A stretch of DNA of 64,000 nt from positions 3,023,470 to 3,087,469 of the forward strand of contig NZ_CP059557.1 in the NCBI RefSeq assembly GCF_022828475.1. The letters run 5' to 3'. This document shows, piece after piece, positions 50,716-58,856 of this stretch (its first letter is position 1; each line of letters begins with the position of its first letter). A model generated the notes under the pieces. That model saw only the letters and a program-made list of their open reading frames with translations, was not told the DNA's origin and made no database searches. This stretch comes from Saccharopolyspora gloriosae (GTDB lineage: Bacteria > Actinomycetota > Actinomycetes > Mycobacteriales > Pseudonocardiaceae). The translations under genes and the position numbers were made by a program.

Positions 50716-51561
50716 ATGATCGGCTACGGAGTCTGTGTCGGACCTTCCGACTTGTACCATCGGATCTGCCGTCCTGGAATAGAAAGAGTCAGCACACCGG
50801 GCAGCCCGGTGTTCACCGTGAGCGGTCAGAAGTCCTTGTTCGCCGCGTACAACCAGCTCTTCGATCAGGCCGCCGCGGACGACCAGTGCAGCGGAATCGT
50901 GCTTCTGCACGATGATGTCGAGTTGCAGAAGAACCCGGTCGATGTGGCTGGTCCGGTTCTCGAGGATCCTTCGGTGGGTGTGCTCGGCACGCTCGGCGGA
51001 TCGAACACCGTGTCACTGGCCTGGTGGAACGAAAAATCCGAACGGCGGGGTCGTATCACCGACTACAATAAGGCGCACGAGCATGGGGGCGATCGCTACG
51101 AAGTCGATTCGCTTGATGACGTGATCCTGGTTGCTTCTCGTTGGGTCATCGAGAATATTCGATTTCCAGAGGGCAGGTACGTCGGATTCGAGGGACTGGG
51201 CGTCGTCATCGCCACCATGGTGAGAGCCGCCGGGAAACGTGTGATTGTCGAGGACCTGCGGGACGTCATACACCACAATGCCGGCCGCGGGTTCAATGGC
51301 CTCGGAGACTGGCGTCGCAACGAACTGCGGTGGCAGCGGGAGTTCTTCCGGTTGAGTGCGCTGGAGCGACTGAGCAACCATTTGGAGGACCTCGCCCTGC
51401 CCGCCCTGCCCGTGCGTGTCGGCGCGCGCCGGCTGGCTCTGCGCCTTGCCGGTCGTCACCAACAGGTCAGTGACGGTGAGTCAGGTGATCCCGCGATCGA
51501 CGCGATCGTGGACGGTTGGTACCGCAGGTGCCGGAGCCTGCGCGGCCGAATGATCGTGTAA
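50716..51561 (+). CDS. strF: StrF-like protein (family 2 glycosyltransferase-like)
   Basis: 281 residues. The pattern 'VFTVSGQKSLFAAYNQLFDQ', 'GIVLLHDDVELQKNPVDV' and 'GVLGTLGGSN' is that of the StrF-type GT2 domain, with 'HDDVEL' as the probable metal/nucleotide-binding Asp motif. 'GFEGLGVVIATMVRAAGKRV' continues the fold. In the streptomycin cluster strF lies between strB1 and strG, and its role is thought to be glycosyl or epimerase-related but is unproven. The ATG lies 31 bp after strB1, so the two are in one operon. Confidence 0.82.
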   Translation: MIGYGVCVGPSDLYHRICRPGIERVSTPGSPVFTVSGQKSLFAAYNQLFDQAAADDQCSGIVLLHDDVELQKNPVDVAGPVLEDPSVGVLGTLGGSNTVSLAWWNEKSERRGRITDYNKAHEHGGDRYEVDSLDDVILVASRWVIENIRFPEGRYVGFEGLGVVIATMVRAAGKRVIVEDLRDVIHHNAGRGFNGLGDWRRNELRWQREFFRLSALERLSNHLEDLALPALPVRVGARRLALRLAGRHQQVSDGESGDPAIDAIVDGWYRRCRSLRGRMIV

Positions 51562-51635
51562 TGAGGTGAAGCCGGGTCGGTAGGCGCAAAATCGGTATAC
51601 GGGGACCGTTCGGTCCAGGTTAATGTGGTGAGGAA

Positions 51636-52235
51636 ATGGCGAAATTTGAGAGGTTGCGGTACGACGTCACTGACATCGCGATCGCCGACGCGGTGTGCGA
51701 TATCGTGAACGTCGCAGATCTGGAGCAACTCGCACCGAACGATAGGGTAGCCACCAGGGAAACAGATCAGGCGACTACGTATCATAAACTGTTCTACGAC
51801 AAATTCGACCAGGTGTGGCCATTATATCGTAAATTGGCTACCACGGTGCTCGGCGCGCGGAGGCAAGATTTCTACATCCAGAAGGTTCCGACCTTCCGGG
51901 TTCACCTGCGAAATTCTGTCGCGGTGGGTACCTGGCACCGGGACAGTGACTTCGGGCATGACTCCAGTGAAACCAACTACTGGGTTCCGCTGACTCGCGC
52001 CTTCGGTAACAACACCTTATGGATAGACAACGCGCCTGTTGACTCGGAATACGGCGACATAGTCGTCTTCGATGGTGCGAACACATGGCACGGCAACAAG
52101 GTCAACGATACGGAAATCAGTCGGGTCAGCATGGATTTCCGCACTATTCCGCGGAGTGCTTACCGGGACACGGGGAAGCGTTCGGTGTCAGCCGGCGTCC
52201 CCTTTGTCCTCGGCGAGTACTGGGACATTCTCTGA
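51636..52235 (+). CDS. strG: StrG-like 2-oxoglutarate/Fe(II) dioxygenase-type protein
   Basis: A 199-residue double-stranded beta-helix protein. The metal triad of Fe(II)/2OG enzymes is visible: H101-x-D103 in 'TWHRDSDFGH' and H152 in 'TWHGNK', with R163 ('ISRVSMDFR') as the likely 2-oxoglutarate anchor. It resembles StrG of the streptomycin cluster in size and position. The ATG follows GAGGAAA. It ends just before a very strong bidirectional terminator. The oxidation it performs in aminocyclitol assembly is not established. Confidence 0.85.
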   Translation: MAKFERLRYDVTDIAIADAVCDIVNVADLEQLAPNDRVATRETDQATTYHKLFYDKFDQVWPLYRKLATTVLGARRQDFYIQKVPTFRVHLRNSVAVGTWHRDSDFGHDSSETNYWVPLTRAFGNNTLWIDNAPVDSEYGDIVVFDGANTWHGNKVNDTEISRVSMDFRTIPRSAYRDTGKRSVSAGVPFVLGEYWDIL

Positions 52236-52249
52236 AGGTACGCTTCGGC

Positions 52250-52303
52250 AATGGAAAGGGGTGGCCCCGGCGGATGCGTCCGCCGGGGCCACCCCTTTCC
52301 ATT
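52250..52303. terminator. Very strong bidirectional terminator
   Basis: A perfect 25-bp stem (52250-52274 with 52279-52303) closed by the 4-base loop TGCG lies between the convergent strG-like gene (stop 52235) and the aldo/keto reductase gene (stop 52310). It should end transcription from both sides. Confidence 0.9.
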
Positions 52304-52309
52304 GTGCTG

Positions 52310-53236
52310 TCAAACAGGTCGTCCTTCGCCGGTCTCCAGCCAGTCGCGTTCGTGCGGGGTGAGCTGGAACTCCAGCGCGGCAAGGGAGTCGTGTACTTCT
52401 TCGACGGTACGTGGCCCGATCAGCGGGATCACCGGGAACGGCTGGGAGCGGGTCCAGGCCAGCGCCAGACCTGTCGGTGATATCGCGCGCCGCCCGGCGA
52501 CCTCGCGGACCCGGCCGATCCGTTCGAGATTGACTTCGCTGAACCAGCTTTCGGTGAGCGGACCGTCCCGCAGTTCCTCGGGATCCACCAGGGCGTGGCA
52601 ACCGCGGCCCTGGCTTGCCCACGGGTAGAGCGGGATTTTCGTCGTCGCCAGCCAGGTACGCCAGTCCCTATCGTTGGAGCTGATCGTCCCAGGGTAGATG
52701 GGGTGCACCATGTCGACCAGGCTGAACTGGTTGCTGATCCCCGCCGGCGCGGGCAGCCCGTGCTGCGCGGCGTAAGCCACTGCTTCCCTGACCCGGTCCA
52801 GCGGCCAATTGGACATCCCGTATCCGCCGATCACCTGGCGTTTGACGAGATCGGCCAGTGCGGTGACGAACTCACCGACCGGCACCTCGAGGTTGTCACG
52901 GTGCAGCATGTACAGCGCGGCGTCGGATCGCCGCATGCGGTCGAGACTCTCGGTGAGCTGGACTTCGACCCGGCTCGGCAGGCACTCCGGTGTGTGGGCG
53001 CCTTTGGCGAGCACCCACACCTCGTCGGTGACGCCGCGGTCGGCCGCCCACTCGCCGAACGTGCTTTCACAGCAACCGGGACCATAGGCGAATCCGTAGA
53101 TCCAGGCCGTGTCGAAGCCACGGCCGCCGCCTTCCCAGTATGCGTCGTAGATCGGGAAACCACGGTCGGGCTGGCCGAAGGACGACGTCCCCAGCACTAC
53201 CTGTGGCCTGCCGGGTCCGGTGGTGGGGTCAGGCAT
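52310..53236 (-). CDS. Aldo/keto reductase
   Basis: A 308-residue NADP-dependent aldo/keto reductase. The catalytic tetrad can be placed: Asp and Tyr in 'GFDTAWIYGFAYG', Lys in 'WVLAKGAHTPE' and His in 'ALYMLHRDN'. 'GYGMSNWPLDRVREAVAYA' and the C-terminal 'IPLIGPRTVEEVHDSLAAL' complete the barrel and cofactor site. ATG 53236 is chosen; the longer frame upstream enters the aminotransferase region. Together with the aminotransferase just upstream on the same strand it may form a keto-sugar reduction/amination unit. Streptomycin-type clusters contain such a reductase, but I cannot say which step it serves. Confidence 0.88.
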   Translation of the reverse strand: MPDPTTGPGRPQVVLGTSSFGQPDRGFPIYDAYWEGGGRGFDTAWIYGFAYGPGCCESTFGEWAADRGVTDEVWVLAKGAHTPECLPSRVEVQLTESLDRMRRSDAALYMLHRDNLEVPVGEFVTALADLVKRQVIGGYGMSNWPLDRVREAVAYAAQHGLPAPAGISNQFSLVDMVHPIYPGTISSNDRDWRTWLATTKIPLYPWASQGRGCHALVDPEELRDGPLTESWFSEVNLERIGRVREVAGRRAISPTGLALAWTRSQPFPVIPLIGPRTVEEVHDSLAALEFQLTPHERDWLETGEGRPV

Positions 53237-53274
53237 GGTTTTTCCTGCCTTTCGGGGCTTGGAAGGCGGCGTGA

Positions 53275-54411
53275 TCACTGGACGAGAGCCTGTTTCACCT
53301 GTGCGGCCACATGATCGAGATGGCCTTCGGCGAGGCCAGGATGCGAGGGGAGGGCCAGCAGTTCCTGGGAAAGCCGCTCGGCGACCGGGCACGACTCGCC
53401 ACGGTGATCACGGAACGCGGGTTGCCGGTGGAGCGGGTATGGGTAGCGCAGTAGCGCGGGGATCTTGCGGGACCGTAGTTCCGCGGCCAGTTCCGCGGCG
53501 GTGCGGCGGCCAGGTCCTGGTACCACGCGCAGCGCGTACTTCCAGTAGGCGTGCACCGTTCCCTCAGGTTCGGTCGGTACCTCCAGCTCCTCGACGTCGG
53601 CCAACAGCTCCGAAAGGTAGGCCGCATTGTGACGCCGGAGTTCGACCTGCTCGTCGAGCCGCTTCAGCTGGCTGACCCCGATGGCGGCCTGCATGGTCGT
53701 GAGCCGGTAGTTGTAGCCGACCTCGTGCGCCCAGATCATGCCGGGCTGCCCCTCGATCGGGCCTTCGCCGTGGGTGCGCAGTCGCTTGACCCGCTCGGCA
53801 TAGGCCGCATTGTCGGTCAGGACCAGGCCGCCCTCGCCGCCGGAAGTGATCACTTTCTGCTCGAAGAGACTGATGCAGGCCAGGTCCCCGAATCCGCCGA
53901 CCGGCCGGTCACCGATCTTGGTGCCGAGTGCCTGCGCCATGTCTTCGACCAGGGCGACGCCGACCGGCTCGACCACCGCACGCAGTGCCGCCATGTCGGC
54001 CGCACAACCATTGATGTGGACGACGACGACCGCTTTCGTCCGCTCGGTCAGCAGCGATTTGACCGAGTCCGCGTCGACGCAATGGGTGTCCGGCCTGACA
54101 TCGGCGAACACCGGCCGCGCGCCGAGGTAGACGATGGGGCTGGCAGAGCCGACGAAGGTGTGCGCGGGCACGATCACCTCGTCGCCGGGACCGACGCCGG
54201 CCGCCTGCAGGGCCAGATGGACGGCGGCGGTGCCTGAGGACACCGCCACGGCCCGCGACACGCTCTGCTTCTGGGCTATCGCTGCCTCCAGCTCGTCGAC
54301 CAGGCTGCCTGGTGCGCCGACCAGTCTGTTCGACCTGAGTGCGGACACAGCTGCGTCGATATCACCATCGGTGAGCTGCGGCCAGCGAGGCAATTCGGTA
54401 AAATTCGTCAA
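53275..54411 (-). CDS. DegT/DnrJ/EryC1/StrS-family sugar aminotransferase
   Basis: A 378-residue PLP-dependent aminotransferase. PLP lysine K186 lies in 'LFEQKVITSGGEGG', with D157 in 'LVEDMAQALG'. 'VPAHTFVGSASPIVYLGARP' and 'VGYNYRLTTMQAAIGVSQLK' are typical. The TTG at 54411 is preferred: GGAGG lies 8 bp upstream, while the ATG at 54462 has no ribosome site. It is only distantly like the StsC-type protein at 47964. It probably aminates a nucleotide-bound keto-sugar (StrS role, for an N-methyl-glucosamine-like unit) or a second position of the cyclitol (StsA role). Confidence 0.85.
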   Translation of the reverse strand: MTNFTELPRWPQLTDGDIDAAVSALRSNRLVGAPGSLVDELEAAIAQKQSVSRAVAVSSGTAAVHLALQAAGVGPGDEVIVPAHTFVGSASPIVYLGARPVFADVRPDTHCVDADSVKSLLTERTKAVVVVHINGCAADMAALRAVVEPVGVALVEDMAQALGTKIGDRPVGGFGDLACISLFEQKVITSGGEGGLVLTDNAAYAERVKRLRTHGEGPIEGQPGMIWAHEVGYNYRLTTMQAAIGVSQLKRLDEQVELRRHNAAYLSELLADVEELEVPTEPEGTVHAYWKYALRVVPGPGRRTAAELAAELRSRKIPALLRYPYPLHRQPAFRDHRGESCPVAERLSQELLALPSHPGLAEGHLDHVAAQVKQALVQ

Positions 54412-54600
54412 GATTCTCGTCCTCCGACCTGTCTGGGGAGTGGATCGTGTTGACGCAGGCAATGGATAATCTGACGTACGTGGATTCCGGCTATTTGCCG
54501 CTGGTTACATGGTATCCGGGGTCGGCGGATTATCAACTGTGTCCCGGCCGGTAATTCATGCACTTTGACAGACGTCTTCAAGCGGATCTAACCTGCGATT

Positions 54601-55770
54601 ATGGTGACCAGCGGAGTGAATGAAGTAAATCAATCCACCGGTGTGCTGTCCGACGATGCCGACGTACTTGGCGCCCTGGACGAGAGATTTCAGATTTTCG
54701 TGTCGAGACTGCCGGAGGACCGGCCGATATGGTTCTGTTTCTTCTCCTCGGGGCTGCTGCATGTGATCCAGCACTTTTTGCGCTTCGTTCCGGACGATCT
54801 GAACTGTGCATTCATCACCAGTGGTTTGACACGGGAAGAGGGGGAGCTGTGGGGCGAGCTGACGTCGTTGCCGACTTTCGGCATGACGGAGAGCGTCGGT
54901 AGCCACGAGATCTTCGAGCTGCTGTTCCGGAACATGGACCGGCCCTTCGGGCTCGTGGACAGCGATTGCTTCGTCATCCGCTCGGAGTTCTTCGCCGAGT
55001 GCATGGCTGACCTGAAGCCGGGGGTTGCGATCAGTGGGCCACTTTGCTACGGGCCGATCCCCTTGGCAGCGCCGCCTTTCATGGCCATCGACCCGCGGGC
55101 CAGGATCGAGATCGAACGAGCGATCGGAGGTTCTGTCTCCCCGGCTGCCTACGCGTTCGTCCCGCCGGGGCCCGAGCGGGAGATTGACGGGGCAATGGTG
55201 CGATTGATCGAGGAACACCATCGTGCGGCGCTGTCGACGGTGCTCGGCATGGAGAGTGCGCACCTGCCTTTTCCTCAGGGTGGCCTGATGGATGTCCTCG
55301 ACGATGGGCGCGAAGTCCGCAGTCATGAGCGGTACCACCATCGGCGGGTCGGACACGAAATCGTCCGGGCCGTGTTCGACGGCCTGATGTTCTATCAGCT
55401 CATGGCGCTGGCAGCCGGCATGCGGATAGCTCACTTCCGAACCTTCCCGGGGACCAAGGTCTTCGCGCCGGAGATGGTCCATGCCGGTGGCATCTCGTAC
55501 TGGGCCCGGCTACGGGAGAGCGAGTTGACAAAGGCGGGCATCCGCACCCTGCCGTGGTCGGCGCATGTCGATGCGCTGTTGCTGACCGACTTCGTCGAGG
55601 GGACCGACGCGCCGGAGCCTTACCTCCAGCGGAGCCGTGACCTCGACGCGGTCCTGCGCCAGAGCGAAATGGAACTGGACCTGCCGTCTTTGCGGCGGCA
55701 ACTGTGCGCCAAGCTGGCCGAGACCGGCGCCGACGTCACGGATCCACGCTGGAGGCCTGTGCTGGGCTGA
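54601..55770 (+). CDS. Probable glycosyltransferase (StrH-like)
   Basis: A 389-residue soluble protein. A central 'GLVDSDCFVIRSEFF' contains a D-x-D-like motif as in GT-A glycosyltransferases. 'PIWFCFFSSGLLHVIQHFLR' and 'HFRTFPGTKVFAPEMVHAGG' are the other conserved-looking parts. Size and context fit StrH, the proposed glycosyltransferase of streptomycin assembly, although it is not placed next to strG here. The ATG at 54601 has no strong ribosome site. Function from context only. Confidence 0.6.
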   Translation: MVTSGVNEVNQSTGVLSDDADVLGALDERFQIFVSRLPEDRPIWFCFFSSGLLHVIQHFLRFVPDDLNCAFITSGLTREEGELWGELTSLPTFGMTESVGSHEIFELLFRNMDRPFGLVDSDCFVIRSEFFAECMADLKPGVAISGPLCYGPIPLAAPPFMAIDPRARIEIERAIGGSVSPAAYAFVPPGPEREIDGAMVRLIEEHHRAALSTVLGMESAHLPFPQGGLMDVLDDGREVRSHERYHHRRVGHEIVRAVFDGLMFYQLMALAAGMRIAHFRTFPGTKVFAPEMVHAGGISYWARLRESELTKAGIRTLPWSAHVDALLLTDFVEGTDAPEPYLQRSRDLDAVLRQSEMELDLPSLRRQLCAKLAETGADVTDPRWRPVLG

Positions 55771-56056
55771 GTACGGATGCCTGCTCCCGGCCGTCGAATC
55801 AGCAGTCTGCTCTCGTTGATCTCTCTTGACATGTAGCCCACAATTGGTAACCTGCTATGCACGGAGTGTGACTGAGGGGGCTTGCGTGTCGGCTTATCGT
55901 ATCCCGTTGCCTAAGCTATTCGGTGAAAGTTTCAATGCTGCCGCTCCCCGTCTCCGTCGTGCGATGGGGATTTACTGAGTGTTGTCGATTAATCCGTCGG
56001 AGTACTGACGTGGGCTCCTGATGTAATTGCAATGTACCGTGTTCAAGGAGGACGGT
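55771..56056. promoter_or_regulatory. strR leader region
   Basis: A 286-bp spacer before the StrR-type gene with no gene of its own. It is relatively AT-rich (for example around 55840-55860 and 56010-56035), as expected for a regulated promoter. No copy of the StrR operator is seen here, so the activator may not control its own gene. AAGGAGG at 56045-56051 is the ribosome site. Confidence 0.45.
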
Positions 56057-57079
56057 ATGCTCAATAGGGATTTCGACGCTTCTGCTCGTGACTTGTCGGT
56101 GGCAGGTGAGCAAGATTTCGGGCGCCCTGAGCGGGTTTTGATATCACTGCTCAATTCCGCGGACTCCCCTAGATTATCCGGGGAGGACCCGGAGCATGTC
56201 CGAATATTGATCGAGGCGGGCTTCGATGCTCCGCCGATTCTCGTGCATCGTGAAACGATGCGGGTCATCGATGGAATGCACCGATTGCGTGCCGCGACGG
56301 CACGTGGCCAAGACCACATCGCGGTGTGCTTCTTCGATGGGGACGCTGACGAGGCTTTCATACTCGCGGTTCGTACCAACATAAACCACGGGCTGCCGCT
56401 GTCCTTCGCCGATCGTGCGGCGGCAGCGCGACGGATCATCCTTTCCCATCCCAACTGGTCCGATCGGACGATCGCCAAGATCGCGGGAATCTCGCCGAAG
56501 AGCGCGAGCAACGTGCGGGTCAAGGTGTTCGGCGAGGACTCGCAAATGGCCGAGCGGGTTGGTGCCGATGGCAGGGAGCGACCACACAATTCGTCGCCTG
56601 GTGGCAGGTTGCGGGCCGCGGAGCTGCTGGAGAAGAGTCGGGGCGCTTCGCTGCGCGAGATCGCCAAGGCCGCTGCCATCTCGGTCAGCACCGCGAATGA
56701 CGTTCGCAAGCGCATCAGTCGTGGTGAAGACCCGGTGCTGCCAAGTCAGCGGAGCAAGAGCGAACGGGATCCCGGTGTCCCGTTCGTACCGGAGCAGTGC
56801 CGAGCCAAGAAGCGGGACGTACTGCTCAAATCCGGGGTGACCATGCTGTATGAGCTGAAACGGGACCCCTCCCTGCGTTTTTCCGAGCCGGGCCGGCAGC
56901 TGCTTCGTACGCTCCATGAGACCTTCGCCAATGCGACCAACTGGCCGGAGCTCGTCGAAACCGTGCCGGACCATCAGGCACACGTCGTCGCCGAGCTGGC
57001 CGAACATTTCGCGGTCCAGTGGCAGGAATTCGCGGCCCGAATCCGATCGAATGCTTCGTCAGATGTCAAGGAAGGATAG
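56057..57079 (+). CDS. strR: StrR-type pathway-specific activator (ParB-like fold)
   Basis: A 340-residue DNA-binding activator. The N-terminal ParB/sulfiredoxin-like part ('PPILVHRETMRVIDGMHRLR') is followed by two helix-turn-helix segments ('WSDRTIAKIAGISPKSASNV' and 'SLREIAKAAAISVSTANDVR'). This is the StrR architecture. ATG 56057 sits after AAGGAGG. A rare TTA leucine codon occurs at 56174-56176 ('PRLSGED'), which may make translation depend on the bldA-type tRNA. The perfect StrR operator at 49406 is its expected target. The gene overlaps the following transporter frame. Confidence 0.9.
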   Translation: MLNRDFDASARDLSVAGEQDFGRPERVLISLLNSADSPRLSGEDPEHVRILIEAGFDAPPILVHRETMRVIDGMHRLRAATARGQDHIAVCFFDGDADEAFILAVRTNINHGLPLSFADRAAAARRIILSHPNWSDRTIAKIAGISPKSASNVRVKVFGEDSQMAERVGADGRERPHNSSPGGRLRAAELLEKSRGASLREIAKAAAISVSTANDVRKRISRGEDPVLPSQRSKSERDPGVPFVPEQCRAKKRDVLLKSGVTMLYELKRDPSLRFSEPGRQLLRTLHETFANATNWPELVETVPDHQAHVVAELAEHFAVQWQEFAARIRSNASSDVKEG

Positions 57080-58856
57080 GGGGCCACACGACACCAGGGG
57101 GCGACAGACGCTGCCCCACACCGAATTGGGGAATCCGAATACCCGTTCAGCCGGGCGCTATCTGGTCTGGCTGGCTGCCCGAACCTCTCTGCCGCTCCTC
57201 GGATCGGCTTTCTTCGGCGTCTTGTGGATGGGTTCGCAAGCGTTGATGCCTGCAATCATCCGGAAAGCGATCGATGATGGCCTGGTGCCGCGGGATATGC
57301 GCGGGATCCTGGGCTGGTCGGCGGCGCTATTCGGGCTGGGGATCGTTTACGCCGTCGCAGGCGCCGCGCGGCGCCGGATCAGTCAGTATTGTTCGTTGTC
57401 GACGGGCTACCGCACCGTGCAGCTCGTGGTCCGGCACGCGAACACGCTCGGCGTCTCGTTGGAGAGCCGGGTCGCGGACGGCGAGATCATCAGTGTCGGC
57501 ACCATGGATCTCACGTCGATCGGCAGAGCTTTCGACATCGTCGGCCGGACCACCGGGGCGGTGGCTTCTGTCGTCGTGGTGGCCGTCGTGCTGCTCGGGC
57601 AGTCCACGTCACTCGGTCTGCTGTCGATCGTCGCGCTGCCCGCCATCGTCGTGGCCATGGGGTTGACGTTGCGTCCGCTCCAGGACCGGGAGGCGGTCTG
57701 CCGGGGATTGCGAGTCGAACTCGCGTCCAAGCTGGCGGATTTCGTCACCGGATTACGGGTTCTGCGCGGGATCGGTGGCGAGAACGAGTTCGCGAGTTCC
57801 TACCGGCGGGACTCCCAGCGGGTTCGGGCCGCCGGGATCCGGGTGGCTCACACCGAGGCGGTCGTCCGTGCGAGCGGGATCCTGCTGCCCGGGCTGTTGG
57901 TCGGCGCCGTGACCTGGGTCGGTGCGGTGGTCGCGCTGCGCGGGGTGGTGAGCGCGGGTGAACTCGTGTCGTTCTATGCCTACGCGGCGTTCCTGATCGA
58001 ACCGCTGGCCACCTTCACCGAGGCGGCCGATCGGTTCGTTCGCGCCCGTGTCTCAGCCAGGCGGGTGGTCGCGCTCCTGAATCTGCGCCCGGATTTCGAA
58101 CCGGTCGTGCCCGGCCCGTCCCACCGATTCCCCGACGGTGTCCAGGATCTGGTCGACGAGCGCTCCGGGCTCGTCGTCACCGCGGGCGCGTATCTGGCGG
58201 TGGTCGCGTCTCCCGGTGACGGAATGAGCCTGGCCGATCGGCTCGGTGGCTATACCGACGCGCGGGTCAGCTATGGCGGGGTGCCACTCGAGGAGTCGCC
58301 TGCCGACGCGGTGCGGGAACGCATTCTCGTGGTGGACGACCATCCCCGGCTTTTTCGCGGCACACTCCGCACCAGCCTGGGTGTGCACTGCGTGGCGGCC
58401 GGCGACAAGGCCATCGCCGCTGCTCTGCGGGTGGCAGTGGCCGAGGACATCGTCGAGGCGCTGCCCGGTCGTCTCGACGCCGAGATCGCGACGAATGGGC
58501 GGCAGTTCTCCGGCGGCCAGCGCCAGCGGCTCATCGTGGCCCGGGCGCTGCTGGGTGAGCCCGACGTGCTGGTCCTGATGGACCCGACTTCGGCGGTCGA
58601 CGCCTACACCGAGGCCATCATCGCGCGCCGGCTGCGGGCGAATCGCGCGGGACGGACAACCGTGCTGCTGACCCGGAGTTCGATGATGCTGGCGCAGGCC
58701 GACCAGGTGGCCTTCCTCGTGGACGGGCGGGTGGGTGCTCAGGGCACGCACCGGGAACTGCTGGCGACCCGGGCGGACTACCGCGCTGCGACCGCACCCG
58801 CACCGTTCGGGCTGGAGTCCTCTGTGGGGGACGGGGCAGCGGGGGCGGCCCGGTGA
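57051..58856 (+). CDS. strV: ABC exporter half, degenerate nucleotide-binding site (StrV-like)
   Basis: About 601 residues. An N-terminal exporter-type membrane domain has about six helices (roughly 40-320), followed by a nucleotide-binding domain. The signature 'FSGGQRQRL' is intact. The Walker A position reads 'SPGDGMSL' (Lys replaced by Met), Walker B 'VLVLMDPTSA' (catalytic Glu replaced by Pro), and the H-loop 'LLTRSSM' has no His. It therefore cannot hydrolyse ATP at its own Walker site but offers its signature to the partner encoded next. The start is uncertain (57051 or 57063), both inside the end of strR. It probably exports the antibiotic or its phosphorylated precursor. Confidence 0.85.
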   Translation: MLRQMSRKDRGPHDTRGRQTLPHTELGNPNTRSAGRYLVWLAARTSLPLLGSAFFGVLWMGSQALMPAIIRKAIDDGLVPRDMRGILGWSAALFGLGIVYAVAGAARRRISQYCSLSTGYRTVQLVVRHANTLGVSLESRVADGEIISVGTMDLTSIGRAFDIVGRTTGAVASVVVVAVVLLGQSTSLGLLSIVALPAIVVAMGLTLRPLQDREAVCRGLRVELASKLADFVTGLRVLRGIGGENEFASSYRRDSQRVRAAGIRVAHTEAVVRASGILLPGLLVGAVTWVGAVVALRGVVSAGELVSFYAYAAFLIEPLATFTEAADRFVRARVSARRVVALLNLRPDFEPVVPGPSHRFPDGVQDLVDERSGLVVTAGAYLAVVASPGDGMSLADRLGGYTDARVSYGGVPLEESPADAVRERILVVDDHPRLFRGTLRTSLGVHCVAAGDKAIAAALRVAVAEDIVEALPGRLDAEIATNGRQFSGGQRQRLIVARALLGEPDVLVLMDPTSAVDAYTEAIIARRLRANRAGRTTVLLTRSSMMLAQADQVAFLVDGRVGAQGTHRELLATRADYRAATAPAPFGLESSVGDGAAGAAR

